A DNA stretch of 53,892 nt from Gammaproteobacteria bacterium UBA2965 (GTDB lineage Bacteria; Pseudomonadota; Gammaproteobacteria; Pseudomonadales; Azotimanducaceae): positions 1 to 53,892 of the forward strand of contig DEBD01000030.1 in NCBI GenBank assembly GCA_002348385.1. Direction: 5' to 3'. The stretch's first letter is position 1; every line of letters starts with the position of its first letter. Positions 14,915 to 23,169 of the stretch are shown piece after piece. The notes under the pieces were generated by a model. It saw nothing but the letters and a program-made list of their open reading frames with translations, was not told the DNA's origin and did not search any database. The position numbers and the translations under genes were made by a program.

Positions 14915-16183
14915 ATGAATTTCGAGATTCCTGAGGACATTGCCGCATTCCTGGACCGGCTTGATGACTTCATCGAGACAACCATCAAGCCGCTAGAAGA
15001 GCAGGACGACAACATCCGCTTTTTCGACCACAGACGCGAAGATGCGCGCACCGATTGGGAGCGCGGCGGGCTGCCCAACGAAGAGTGGGAGCAGCTGATG
15101 TTCAAGGCCAAACGGTTGGCCGATGAAGCGGGCGTTTACCGGTATCCGCACCCCAAAGAGTACGGGGGTATGGACGGAACCAACCTGGGCATGGCCATCA
15201 TTCGCGAGCATCTGGCTGTGAAGGGGCTCGGGCTGCACAACGACCTGCAGACCGAGCACTCCATCGTGGGCAACAACGTGGGCCTGCTGCTCATGCTCAA
15301 GTACGGTACCGAAGAACAGAAAGAGGAGTGGGTAGATGACCTGCTGCACGGACGCAAGGGCTTTGCCTTCGGAATTACCGAGCCCGACCATGGTAGTGAT
15401 GCCACTTGGATGGAAACCCACGCGGAGCGCGACGGCGATGAGTGGGTGATCAACGGCGAGAAGACCTGGAATACGGGTATCCACAAAGCCAAGTACGACA
15501 TGATCATGGCGCGCACGGCGGGCAACCCCGGCGAGGGCGAAGGCATCACGGCATTCCTTACGCCCACCGACTCCGATGGTTTCAAGATCGAAGAGATGTT
15601 GTGGACCTTCAACATGCCCACCGATCATGGCCATATCTCGTTAACCAACGTGCGGGTGCCCCATAGCTCCATCTTTGGCGGTGAAGGCCGAGGTCTGCAG
15701 ATCGTGCAGGAGTTCTTTAATGAAAACCGCATAAGGCAGGCGGCCTCCAGTCTGGGAGCAGCGCAGTTCTGCGTTAGCGAGTCCGTGGAGTACGCCAAGC
15801 AGCGCAAACCCTTCGGCAAGGCTCTGGCCACCAATCAGGGTGTTCAGTTTCCGCTCGTGGAGCTGCAGGCCCAGTGCGACATGTTGCGGGCCTTGATCCA
15901 CAAGACGGCTTGGCAGATGGACACTTATGGGGCTTTTTCGGTATCGGACAAGGTCTCCATCTGCAACTACATCGCCAACCGCCTGTGTTGTGATGCCGCG
16001 GACCGGGCTATGCAGGTGCACGGCGGCCTTGGCTACTCGCGACACAAACCGTTCGAGCACATCTATCGGCATCACCGCCGCTATCGGATCACTGAAGGCG
16101 CGGAGGAAATTCAGATGCGTCGAGTAGCCGGTTACATGTTCGGCTTCATGAAGCAGCGCGCGCCGAAGGGCGTGCGCGAGTAG
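14915..16183 (+). CDS. Acyl-CoA dehydrogenase
   Basis: A 422-residue FAD-dependent acyl-CoA dehydrogenase starting at ATG 14915, which has GGGGGA upstream; a GTG at 14885 in frame is less likely. Three domains are visible: an all-helical N-terminus, the mid beta-domain with FAFGITEPDHGSDATWMETHA, and the C-terminal helices with the quinone/FAD-binding QVHGGLGYSRHKPFEHIYR and ITEGAEEIQMRRVAG. It introduces a 2,3 double bond into an acyl-CoA and feeds electrons to ETF. The partner phosphotransferase-like gene begins eight bases after its stop, an arrangement seen for ACAD10/11-type pairs. Confidence 0.92.
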   Translation: MNFEIPEDIAAFLDRLDDFIETTIKPLEEQDDNIRFFDHRREDARTDWERGGLPNEEWEQLMFKAKRLADEAGVYRYPHPKEYGGMDGTNLGMAIIREHLAVKGLGLHNDLQTEHSIVGNNVGLLLMLKYGTEEQKEEWVDDLLHGRKGFAFGITEPDHGSDATWMETHAERDGDEWVINGEKTWNTGIHKAKYDMIMARTAGNPGEGEGITAFLTPTDSDGFKIEEMLWTFNMPTDHGHISLTNVRVPHSSIFGGEGRGLQIVQEFFNENRIRQAASSLGAAQFCVSESVEYAKQRKPFGKALATNQGVQFPLVELQAQCDMLRALIHKTAWQMDTYGAFSVSDKVSICNYIANRLCCDAADRAMQVHGGLGYSRHKPFEHIYRHHRRYRITEGAEEIQMRRVAGYMFGFMKQRAPKGVRE

Positions 16184-16191
16184 ATCGGACC

Positions 16192-17610
16192 ATGGAGCCA
16201 AGCGAGTTCGAAGCGCTGCTGGGCCGCGCGCTCACCGACAACGTATCGTGGTGTGAGGGCCTGGTATCAGCGGAGCGTTTGTCTGGAGGCGCCAGCCAGG
16301 AAACCTACCGGCTGACGGTACGTACTGCAGATGGAGAGCGCCCAATGGCCTTGCGCCGGGCTCCGGGGGGCGTCGCTAGGGAGGAGACCATCGGGCCGGG
16401 CCCTGGGTTGGCCACCGAGGCCCAGCTGATGCAGGCCGCCCAGCAGGCCGGGGTGCCGGAGCCGGAGGTTTACTACGTGCTCCGCGCGCAAGACGGTCTG
16501 GGCGACGGGTTCGCTATGGAGTGGCTCGACGGCGAAGCGTTGGGCGCCAGAATCGCGCGCGCGCCCGAATTCGAGGCGCTACGCGAAAACCTGGCGTACG
16601 AGTGCGGGAAGATCCTCGCGCGCATTCACAGCGTCGACCTCGATGCGTCGGGCTTACGAGACAAGCTGGACACGTTCTCCCCGTTCGAGCTCATGAACAA
16701 CAGCTGGTTGCGTTACCAGGCATTTCCCACGCCCCAGCCCATGATCGACTACACCGCGCGGTGGCTGCAGGAGAACCTGCCCGAGCACTACGACAACGCG
16801 CTGGTTCACAACGACTTCCGCAACGGCAACTTCATGGTCGACGGCGAGAAGGTAAACGCCGTGCTCGACTGGGAAGTAGCGCACATCGGCGATCCCATGC
16901 GTGATCTGGGCTGGATCTGCACCAACTCCTGGCGCTTCGGGCGCACTGAGCTGCCCGTGGGTGGGTTCGGTGAGTATGCGGATCTGTTTCGTGGTTACGA
17001 AGAAGAGTCTGGCAAGCCTGTGGATCCAAAGCACGTCCACTTCTGGGAAGTGAACGGGTCATTCTGGTGGGCCGTCGGTTGCCTGGGCTTTGCGGAGCAC
17101 TATCGCACCGGGCCCGACAAGACCGTTGAGCGCCCGGCAGTGGGGCGCCGCACCTCGGAGTGCCAGGTGGATTGCGTGAACATGCTGATTCCGGGCCCGG
17201 TTGAGTTGGTGGAAGGTATGGATCTGGACGCGTCCAGCGAGATGCCCCGACTCAACGAGCTGCTCATCAGCGTGCGCGACTTTCTGCGCGACGATGTCAT
17301 GTCGGCAACAAAGGGGCGCACCAACTTCCTGGCCCGGGTGGGGGGCAACTCGCTGGACATCGTCTTGCGCGACCTAGCTTTGGGGGAAGAAGCGCGTGCG
17401 CTGGAGCACAAGCGGCTGCAGAAGCTGCTCGGTAGCCGGGCGGGTCTGGATGAGCTGCGCTGGCAGTTGGTACACGCTTTGCGCGATGGCACCATGGCAT
17501 TGGAAAACCAAGAGCTGCAGACGCACCTGCGATCAACGGTGGCCAATCAGATCGCCATTGACCAGCCGAGGTATTCCGGACTGAAGACGGCGCTGGCGTA
17601 TTCAGGCTAG
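16192..17610 (+). CDS. APH-like phosphotransferase fused to DUF6285
   Basis: A 472-residue protein. Residues about 1-345 are an aminoglycoside-phosphotransferase-like kinase fold with the Brenner motif HNDFRNGN (His206, Asp208, Asn213) and the metal-binding DWE at Asp226. The last 110 or so residues resemble DUF6285, a helical domain usually encoded next to such kinases. The gene follows an acyl-CoA dehydrogenase by eight bases, as in the human ACAD10/ACAD11 kinase-dehydrogenase fusions that process 4-hydroxyacyl-CoA through phosphorylation. A role in hydroxy-fatty-acid breakdown is therefore plausible; it is not an antibiotic resistance gene. Confidence 0.82.
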   Translation: MEPSEFEALLGRALTDNVSWCEGLVSAERLSGGASQETYRLTVRTADGERPMALRRAPGGVAREETIGPGPGLATEAQLMQAAQQAGVPEPEVYYVLRAQDGLGDGFAMEWLDGEALGARIARAPEFEALRENLAYECGKILARIHSVDLDASGLRDKLDTFSPFELMNNSWLRYQAFPTPQPMIDYTARWLQENLPEHYDNALVHNDFRNGNFMVDGEKVNAVLDWEVAHIGDPMRDLGWICTNSWRFGRTELPVGGFGEYADLFRGYEEESGKPVDPKHVHFWEVNGSFWWAVGCLGFAEHYRTGPDKTVERPAVGRRTSECQVDCVNMLIPGPVELVEGMDLDASSEMPRLNELLISVRDFLRDDVMSATKGRTNFLARVGGNSLDIVLRDLALGEEARALEHKRLQKLLGSRAGLDELRWQLVHALRDGTMALENQELQTHLRSTVANQIAIDQPRYSGLKTALAYSG

Positions 17611-17710
17611 CTGCGGCATTGAAATGCGATGTGGCGGTGTGGCGATCCCCTGTGCGTTATGACCTTGGTATTTCTTCCGCTCCGATAGTCTGAGTGGCCA
17701 ACCCTGCGGG

Positions 17711-18520
17711 CTACAGCGGGGAGCCCTTGGGGAACTCGGGATCACGCTTTTCCTGCAACGCGGCGACCCCTTCGGCTGCCTCCGGTCCGGTGAAGCCCAG
17801 CATCTCCAGCGCGGTGGAAGCGTCGAACGTCGGGCCCGCCATGCGCAGCCAGTTGTTCAGGGAGTATTTGGTCCATCGAATGGCGTTCTGCGCGCCGTTG
17901 GACAATTTGTTGGCAACTTCCAGTGCCTTGTCCTGCAGCTCGTCGTCGGGAACACATAGGGAAACCAAGCCAATACGCTCGGCTTCGGCTCCCGATAGGA
18001 AGTCACACGTGAGCAGGTAGTACTTGGCCTTCGCCATGCCGCACAGGAGCGGCCAGATGATGGCCGCATGGTCGCCCGCCGCCACGCCGAGCCGGGTGTG
18101 GCCGTCAGTCAGGTTGACCGACTCGCCGACGATGGAAACGTCTGCCAGCAAGCCCGAGACCAGCCCTGCACCAACGGCTGGTCCGTTGATGGCGGAGATG
18201 ATGGGCTTGCCGCAGTTGATGATGTTGTAGACCAGATCCCGGGCTTCTTTCCACGTGGTGGCCCGAGTGTCGAAATCCGCGATGATGTCCTCCACCATCT
18301 TTAGATCGCCGCCTGCAGAAAAAGCCTTGCCCTTGCCGGTGAGAATCACGCAGTCGATATCCGGATCCTGGTCAACCTCGCGCCACACGTAGGTAATCTC
18401 GTTGTGACCCACAGCATCCAGCGCGTTGTAGCGCTCGGGGCGGTTGAAGGTAATGCGCAGGATGCGCGAATCGGGATAGTCGAATTCCAACCGCTGGTAA
18501 CCGCTGTAGCGCTCGCTCAT
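17711..18520 (-). CDS. Enoyl-CoA hydratase/isomerase (crotonase)
   Basis: A 269-residue crotonase. Start chosen at ATG 18520, preceded by AAGGAC; the reading frame continues further upstream without support. Oxyanion-hole segments are AFSAGGDLKM and GPAVGAGLVSGLLADVSI, and the frame contains the usual TDGHTRLGVAAGDHAA active-site region. It adds water to 2-enoyl-CoA or isomerises it in beta-oxidation. It converges on the phosphotransferase gene and is divergent from a small secreted-protein gene. Confidence 0.9.
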   Translation of the reverse strand: MSERYSGYQRLEFDYPDSRILRITFNRPERYNALDAVGHNEITYVWREVDQDPDIDCVILTGKGKAFSAGGDLKMVEDIIADFDTRATTWKEARDLVYNIINCGKPIISAINGPAVGAGLVSGLLADVSIVGESVNLTDGHTRLGVAAGDHAAIIWPLLCGMAKAKYYLLTCDFLSGAEAERIGLVSLCVPDDELQDKALEVANKLSNGAQNAIRWTKYSLNNWLRMAGPTFDASTALEMLGFTGPEAAEGVAALQEKRDPEFPKGSPL

Positions 18521-18592
18521 GTGCCGTCCTTCACCAATAGGAGTGGCGCAATGTGCCAAAATCAACGGTGTACCACAATTCGCGGAGCGATC

Positions 18593-18922
18593 ATGAAGCC
18601 ATCCATGCGCGCGATCATCGCAGCGTTCGTCCTGCTGGCGGCCGGCGGGGGCCATGCTCACACACCGGTACCTGCGCCTGATTGCGTTGTCCCCAAGCGC
18701 CCGCCTGAAGATGTCCCGGAGCCGGTGTGGCAAACGTTCCTCACGGATGTGGACCGCTTTCGCGCCTGTATAACCAGCTATGTTCAGGAAAACCACGCAG
18801 CATCGGATGCCCACCGTGCCGCCGGCAATCAAGCTACCTTGCTGTGGAACGACTTTGTGCGAGCTTCGCTGAACGTGCCGGAAGACTATCCGTGGCCTCC
18901 AGAACCCGCGTTCGAGGACTAA
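18593..18922 (+). CDS. Small secreted protein of unknown function
   Basis: A 109-residue protein starting at ATG 18593, preceded by GGAG. Residues 1-22 form a signal peptide (basic MKPSMR start, AIIAAFVLLAAGG core, HAHT cleavage region). The mature part has two cysteines, one in PAPDCVVPKRP and one in RFRACITSY, which could form a disulfide in the periplasm, then a helical segment rich in Ala and His (QENHAASDAHRAAGNQA). The first half of the reading frame upstream of 18593 is antisense to the crotonase gene and is not coding. I do not recognise the family. Confidence 0.65.
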   Translation: MKPSMRAIIAAFVLLAAGGGHAHTPVPAPDCVVPKRPPEDVPEPVWQTFLTDVDRFRACITSYVQENHAASDAHRAAGNQATLLWNDFVRASLNVPEDYPWPPEPAFED

Positions 18923-18996
18923 AGGCACGCCCGCGTCCGCCGGTGGAGGCTCCTGCCCGCCGCTAGTATGCTGCTCGTATCCGCTGTGGAGGAGGC

Positions 18997-20145
18997 ATGG
19001 CCAGACAATACACACCGGTCGAAATGCTGCGCGAGTTGGTCGCTTTCCCTACCGTGTCACGCGACAGCAACCTGGCGCTGGTAGATTTCGTTTCCACCTA
19101 CCTGGCCGAGCACGGCGTGGAGGCGAGGCTGGTGCAGAGCGACTGCGGGCAGAAGGCTAATCTCTACGCTACGGTCGGCCCCAACGTAGAAGGCGGCGTG
19201 GTGCTGTCAGGGCATACGGATGTGGTGCCCGTGGACGGGCAGGATTGGTCGTCGGATCCCTTCCAGGTGGTCGAGGCCGAGGGAAAGCTATACGGCCGGG
19301 GCACGTGTGACATGAAGGGTTTCATCGCCGTGGCGCTGGCACTGGTGCCCCGCATGGGTGATCTCAAACAGCCCATTCACCTGGCGTTGTCCTACGATGA
19401 GGAGGTGGGTTGTCTGGGCGCGCCCCGATTGATCCGCGCGATCACGCGGGAATTGCCTAGCGTGCGCGCCGTGATCGTGGGCGAACCCACCAGCATGCAG
19501 GTGGTCACCGGACACAAGAGCATGTTCATTTTCGAGACCCGCGTGCGGGGGTTTGAGGCCCACTCCAGCCAGCAACACCGGGGCGTTTCTGCGGTGATGG
19601 CTGCGGGCAGGCTGGTAAACTGGTTGGGGGAACGGCAGCGCGGGTGCGCAGAGCGTGCGCCGGCGAACGCCAGCTTCGAACCCTCTTATACGACGCTGCA
19701 TTGCGGGACCATCGCGGGTGGCACCGCACACAACATCACCGCGAGTGAATGCCGATTCATGACCGATGTTCGTGCCCTGCCGGGAGAGTCGGCGGCCGAG
19801 CACTTCCAGGCGTTCGAGGCCTTCGCGCAGGAGGTTGCCGCCGAGATGCGGGACGTCAACGCAGGCACGGGGGTGGACATTGAGGTGCGCGCCGACGTGC
19901 CGGGGTTCGAGGCGAGCGAGGACGATGCGGCAGTGGTGTTGGCAAAACAGCTTACCGGGCAGAACGATTCCCGGGCCGTGCCGTACGGTGCCGAGGCCGG
20001 TCAGTTCCAACAGGCGGGCCACTCCGTGGTGATCTGTGGGCCGGGCAGCATTGACCAGGCTCATCAGCCCGACGAGTACATCGAGACTGCCCAGTTCGCT
20101 GCCGGTAACCGATTCGTGGAGCGCCTCATAGCCCGATTGTCCTGA
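18997..20145 (+). CDS. argE: Acetylornithine deacetylase (M20 family)
   Basis: A 382-residue M20 metallopeptidase-fold enzyme closest in look to ArgE. Metal and catalytic residues are visible: SGHTDVVPVDG (His73, Asp75), GRGTCDMKGF (Asp105), and SYDEEVGCLG (Glu135, Glu136). Length and the GHKSMFIFETRVRGFEAHSS dimerisation-domain start match E. coli ArgE. It would remove acetate from N-acetylornithine in arginine synthesis in the cytoplasm. A strong GGAGGAGG ribosome-binding site precedes the ATG. No other arg gene is nearby, so an alternative N-acyl amino acid substrate cannot be excluded. Confidence 0.85.
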   Translation: MARQYTPVEMLRELVAFPTVSRDSNLALVDFVSTYLAEHGVEARLVQSDCGQKANLYATVGPNVEGGVVLSGHTDVVPVDGQDWSSDPFQVVEAEGKLYGRGTCDMKGFIAVALALVPRMGDLKQPIHLALSYDEEVGCLGAPRLIRAITRELPSVRAVIVGEPTSMQVVTGHKSMFIFETRVRGFEAHSSQQHRGVSAVMAAGRLVNWLGERQRGCAERAPANASFEPSYTTLHCGTIAGGTAHNITASECRFMTDVRALPGESAAEHFQAFEAFAQEVAAEMRDVNAGTGVDIEVRADVPGFEASEDDAAVVLAKQLTGQNDSRAVPYGAEAGQFQQAGHSVVICGPGSIDQAHQPDEYIETAQFAAGNRFVERLIARLS

Positions 20146-20235
20146 AAGAATTTGCCTGCCGGCGGCATCGAGGGTTGACCGCCCCGGCCACAGCGGGGTA
20201 AATGGGACCTACAACTACAACTACGGGGAGCAGTA

Positions 20236-20727
20236 ATGCAACGCGTCCAGGATATCGCCGTAGGGCGATTCGCCATCGAAGGCATCATGTTCGGCTACGC
20301 GGAAGCCATCGATTATGGCGACATGGAGACGGTGGGCATGTTGTTCGCCAAAGGCAGCATCCTCATGCCCGACGGCGGCAGCCTCGAAGGAACGGAAGCC
20401 GTTTGCGGTCACTACAGCGACATCATTCGATTCTACGATGCCGACGAGAACGAGGTGCCGTACGTGCGGGGCGAGACCACGCCGCGTACCAAGCACGTGA
20501 TCACCAACATAGCTTGCAGTTTCAACAACGCGGTTGATCAGGCGGATGTGCGCAGCTATTTCACCGTGTACCAGAACCTGAATGGCCAGAACACGCTGAT
20601 TGCGGGTGGTCGTTACGTGGATGTGTTCAAGCTCGATCTGCAGGGTTGGTTCATCCGCACGCGGGAAATCTATCTGGACAATCCTGGCGACATCAGCCGC
20701 CACCTGAAGACCGATTTTCAGTCCTGA
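20236..20727 (+). CDS. SnoaL-like / NTF2-fold protein
   Basis: A 163-residue cone-shaped alpha+beta protein of the SnoaL-like family. It shows the usual order: an N-terminal helix (FAIEGIMFGYAEAIDYGDMETVG), a strand with SILMPDGG, GTEAVCGHYSDI, then the TKHVITNI and FTVYQNL strands. Some members are dehydratases or isomerases with an Asp-His pair, others bind ligands only. GGGGAG precedes the ATG. Its 3' end overlaps that of the convergent DUF427 gene by ten bases. Function unknown; other SnoaL-like genes in the window are at 22647 and 24933. Confidence 0.75.
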   Translation: MQRVQDIAVGRFAIEGIMFGYAEAIDYGDMETVGMLFAKGSILMPDGGSLEGTEAVCGHYSDIIRFYDADENEVPYVRGETTPRTKHVITNIACSFNNAVDQADVRSYFTVYQNLNGQNTLIAGGRYVDVFKLDLQGWFIRTREIYLDNPGDISRHLKTDFQS

Positions 20728-21101
20728 GCGTCGGGGTGGATACGGACCTTGTTGGGGTAGAACGCCACGTAGCCTGCTAGCGGCGCGCACTCATCGAATG
20801 GCTCTTCGTAGGTCCAGATGGCGTCTTCGGTGACGCCTGCGTGGGTGCGAATGCTCCAATAGCTCGCGCGCCCTTTGAATGGGCAGTAGGTGGAGGTATC
20901 GCTACGTTCCAATAGGGATTGATCCACATCCGCCAAGGGCAGGTACCACACCTGGGGGAGATTGGACTCGGAGAGCTTCAACGGGTTAGTGCTGTCTGCG
21001 ACCAGCACCTCACCCGCATGCACCTGCACGCGAGTGCTCGACGGTTCTATGACTACCGAGTAGTTGGGGTGCTGGTCGAATCCGGGTGCGGGGTTGGCCA
21101 T
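20718..21101 (-). CDS. DUF427 family protein
   Basis: A 127-residue protein with the DUF427 signature: VQVHAGEVLVADSTNPLKLSE at the start, VWYLPLADVD, then TYCPFKGRASYWSI and the closing GYVAFYPNKVRI. DUF427 proteins are small, mostly beta, cytoplasmic and uncharacterised. It overlaps the convergent SnoaL-like gene at the 3' end. The 156 bases between it and the transporter gene behind it contain a plus-strand hairpin but no gene. Confidence 0.85.
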   Translation of the reverse strand: MANPAPGFDQHPNYSVVIEPSSTRVQVHAGEVLVADSTNPLKLSESNLPQVWYLPLADVDQSLLERSDTSTYCPFKGRASYWSIRTHAGVTEDAIWTYEEPFDECAPLAGYVAFYPNKVRIHPDAQD

Positions 21102-21222
21102 TTGTCCACCCTAGAAGTTGGGGCGCTACCTGTCAAAGAAACAGGCAGCGCTCGCACGCATTGTCAGGGTTTCTCGACCCACTCCTTCAGGAGCTTGTGG
21201 AAATCCCGGAACCTCATGGAGG

Positions 21223-21245
21223 CCCGTCGGGTTCCGGCGGGTTTT
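21223..21245 (+). terminator. Possible plus-strand terminator hairpin
   Basis: CCCGTCGG (21223-21230) pairs with CCGGCGGG (21234-21241), one G-U pair, loop of three, followed by TTTT. It is in the gap between two minus-strand genes, about 500 bases after the end of the plus-strand SnoaL-like gene, so its use is unclear. Confidence 0.3.
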
Positions 21246-21257
21246 GGGCAGGTGCTG

Positions 21258-22616
21258 TTAGGTGGACCCGGCTGCCGCCGCCTGTTGGGCCTCGCGCTCC
21301 TCGATCTGGCGCCGGATCTCCTTTTGACGTTCCTCCGTGATCGGATAACTCCACACGATGGCAGCGCCGGTGAGGAAGAACAGCGACGGGAACGTGGAGA
21401 ACAGGAAGCGCAAGCCAAACAGCTCATCGGGACCGTTGGTGGCGCCAGGTACCGGATCGAAGCCAAACAGGGCCAGGCCGAACAGCGCCAGGCTGCCGCC
21501 GATGGTTCCCGTGGCTTTCTGCGCGAACGACCAGGAGGAGAAGAATAACGCGGCGCGATTCTCTCCGCTGTTGAGCGTGTCCAGATCGATGACGTCGGCT
21601 TTCATGGAATTGGGCAGGGTTGCCGAGAAACCGCCGCCGGCAAATCCGGTGAGCAGCGTGATTGGCAGCATCCACCAGAAGTCACCAGGCCCCAGCAGTA
21701 GGTAGAGGGGGTGGGCGAAAGCAAGCAAGAAGAACGCGGCCAGGTAGGCGCGGTGCTTGCCGATCTTCGCCGCCAACCATACCCAGAACGGGACCGCTGC
21801 GAAGCTGGATAGGAAGAAGAAGGTCAGCATGTAGATGGCTTTTTCTTCTGCGCCCAACCAGTCGGCGATGAAGAAGAGGTAGAGTGGTGTAGTGATGCTG
21901 GTTCCGATGGAACCGATCATGAAAGCCAGCACCAGCTGCTTGAACGGGCGGTTCTGCCACATGATCTTGAGCCCCTTGAGCACGGGCACCACGGAGTCCT
22001 GGTGCGTCTGGGGCTCCGGTACCCGCCACAGGCACAGAGAGACGCAAATTGGCATGAGTACCAGCATGGTGGTGCCCACCATCATCAGCACCTCGCTGCT
22101 GCCGCCGATGCCGAAGAACAGCAGCGCGCCCCCGGGGACCAGCTGTGCGGCCAGGCTACCGGCGATGCCAGCCATGGCCCGGCCACCGGTGACCGCCGAG
22201 CGCTCGTTGTAATCGGTGGAGAGCTCCGCACCCCAGGCATAGTAGGGAATGAGCAGCATCGTGGTGGCGATCGACAGTCCGAAGGTACAAATGGTGTAGT
22301 GCACCACGCTCGCGTTCGCCGGTGGCATGAACAGCATCCAGATGGACGCCATCATGATGGGGGTGGCCAGGAACACCCAGGGCTTGCGGCGCCCAAAGCG
22401 GCTGCGGGTATGGTCGCTGATGTAGCCCATCAACGGATCGGTGATGACGTCGACGATACGAACGCCGATGCCAATGGTCGCTAGCAGGGCCAACGAAACG
22501 CCCATGTCGCTGGCCCAGAAGCGGGGGATGAATACGGCTACTGGAAACAGCGACATGGCGATGGGTAGATCCGCCAGGCTGTAGTAGGCGATCGTCGACT
22601 TCTTCAACCGTTCCAA
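21258..22616 (-). CDS. GPH-family sugar/organic anion:cation symporter (MFS)
   Basis: A 452-residue 12-helix inner-membrane carrier of the glycoside-pentoside-hexuronide family (MelB/YicJ-like). Recognisable parts are the RIVDVITDPLMGYISDHTRSRFGRRKPWV loop between helices 2 and 3, and the helix 11 region with MKADVIDLDTLNSGENRAALFFS, which holds the conserved acidic residues. A short basic and acidic C-terminal tail (ITEERQKEIRRQIEERE) is likely a cytosolic helix. The start is TTG 22616 with AGGGGAG six bases upstream. Substrate is unknown; the SnoaL-like and crotonase genes upstream on the same strand are not sugar genes. Confidence 0.85.
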   Translation of the reverse strand: MERLKKSTIAYYSLADLPIAMSLFPVAVFIPRFWASDMGVSLALLATIGIGVRIVDVITDPLMGYISDHTRSRFGRRKPWVFLATPIMMASIWMLFMPPANASVVHYTICTFGLSIATTMLLIPYYAWGAELSTDYNERSAVTGGRAMAGIAGSLAAQLVPGGALLFFGIGGSSEVLMMVGTTMLVLMPICVSLCLWRVPEPQTHQDSVVPVLKGLKIMWQNRPFKQLVLAFMIGSIGTSITTPLYLFFIADWLGAEEKAIYMLTFFFLSSFAAVPFWVWLAAKIGKHRAYLAAFFLLAFAHPLYLLLGPGDFWWMLPITLLTGFAGGGFSATLPNSMKADVIDLDTLNSGENRAALFFSSWSFAQKATGTIGGSLALFGLALFGFDPVPGATNGPDELFGLRFLFSTFPSLFFLTGAAIVWSYPITEERQKEIRRQIEEREAQQAAAAGST

Positions 22617-22646
22617 GATGCTCTCCCCTCTCTTGCGTCGCCTAGG

Positions 22647-23165
22647 CTATATGCGCCAGCCCCTGCGCTGCAACTCATACAGAGCGTCTTGTTCGTCACG
22701 GCGCCCGATATTCCTGCCACCCTCGCGCCAGTCCGCCTCCACCGGAATCACCCGGCTCCACTCCGATAAGCAGGTTCGGTAGGCGATGCGCCATTCACCC
22801 AGGCGCTTCTCGTAGCGGTCCAGGTAGCGGCCCGCGGATAGCTGATCCATTGGCGTGCCGTCCACCTCGTAGCGGTAGTAGCCGGTCCAATGCACCTCTC
22901 CAGTGGCCTGATCGCCGTTCAGCTCGATGAGGATGTTGGTGTTGTCGTGGTGGCTGGAGGTCCAGCCTGCCAGCAGGTTCATTACCCAGTCGATGTAGTC
23001 GGGCGCGCTGCCCTTGAACGCGCCGTGGTCGTCGCCGCCGTCGGGCCAGTACACCTTTTCCAGCAGCGCCCGATCAAGGCGGTCGCAGGCCCGTGAGTAC
23101 AGATAAGAGAGCTTCTTGATGGTTTCGATTTCCAGCAGCTCGGCGAGTGCGTCGTTTTGACTCAT
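22647..23165 (-). CDS. SnoaL-like / NTF2-fold protein (dehydratase-like)
   Basis: A 172-residue SnoaL_4-type protein of the kind found with SDR and CoA genes in steroid or aromatic catabolism. It has LLEIETIKKLSYLYSRACDRLD, VYWPDGGDDHGAFKGSAPDYI, HHDNTNILIEL and the TGYYRYEVDGTPMDQLSAGRY sheet region. The Asp-His-containing block resembles bile-acid 7-alpha-dehydratase and scytalone dehydratase relatives, so a lyase function is possible but unproven. It starts five bases after the stop of the crotonase gene upstream and precedes the transporter gene. Confidence 0.78.
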   Translation of the reverse strand: MSQNDALAELLEIETIKKLSYLYSRACDRLDRALLEKVYWPDGGDDHGAFKGSAPDYIDWVMNLLAGWTSSHHDNTNILIELNGDQATGEVHWTGYYRYEVDGTPMDQLSAGRYLDRYEKRLGEWRIAYRTCLSEWSRVIPVEADWREGGRNIGRRDEQDALYELQRRGWRI

Positions 23166-23169
23166 GGTG

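Noticed and set aside
16192..17610. Reading the phosphotransferase as an antibiotic-resistance kinase
   Set aside because: Context next to an acyl-CoA dehydrogenase and the DUF6285 tail fit the metabolic ACAD10/11-type kinases instead.
21164..21217. 17-codon minus-strand peptide (MRFRDFHKLLKEWVEKP)
   Set aside because: Amphipathic-looking but too short, without a convincing ribosome-binding site, and in a gap that also holds a hairpin; could be chance.
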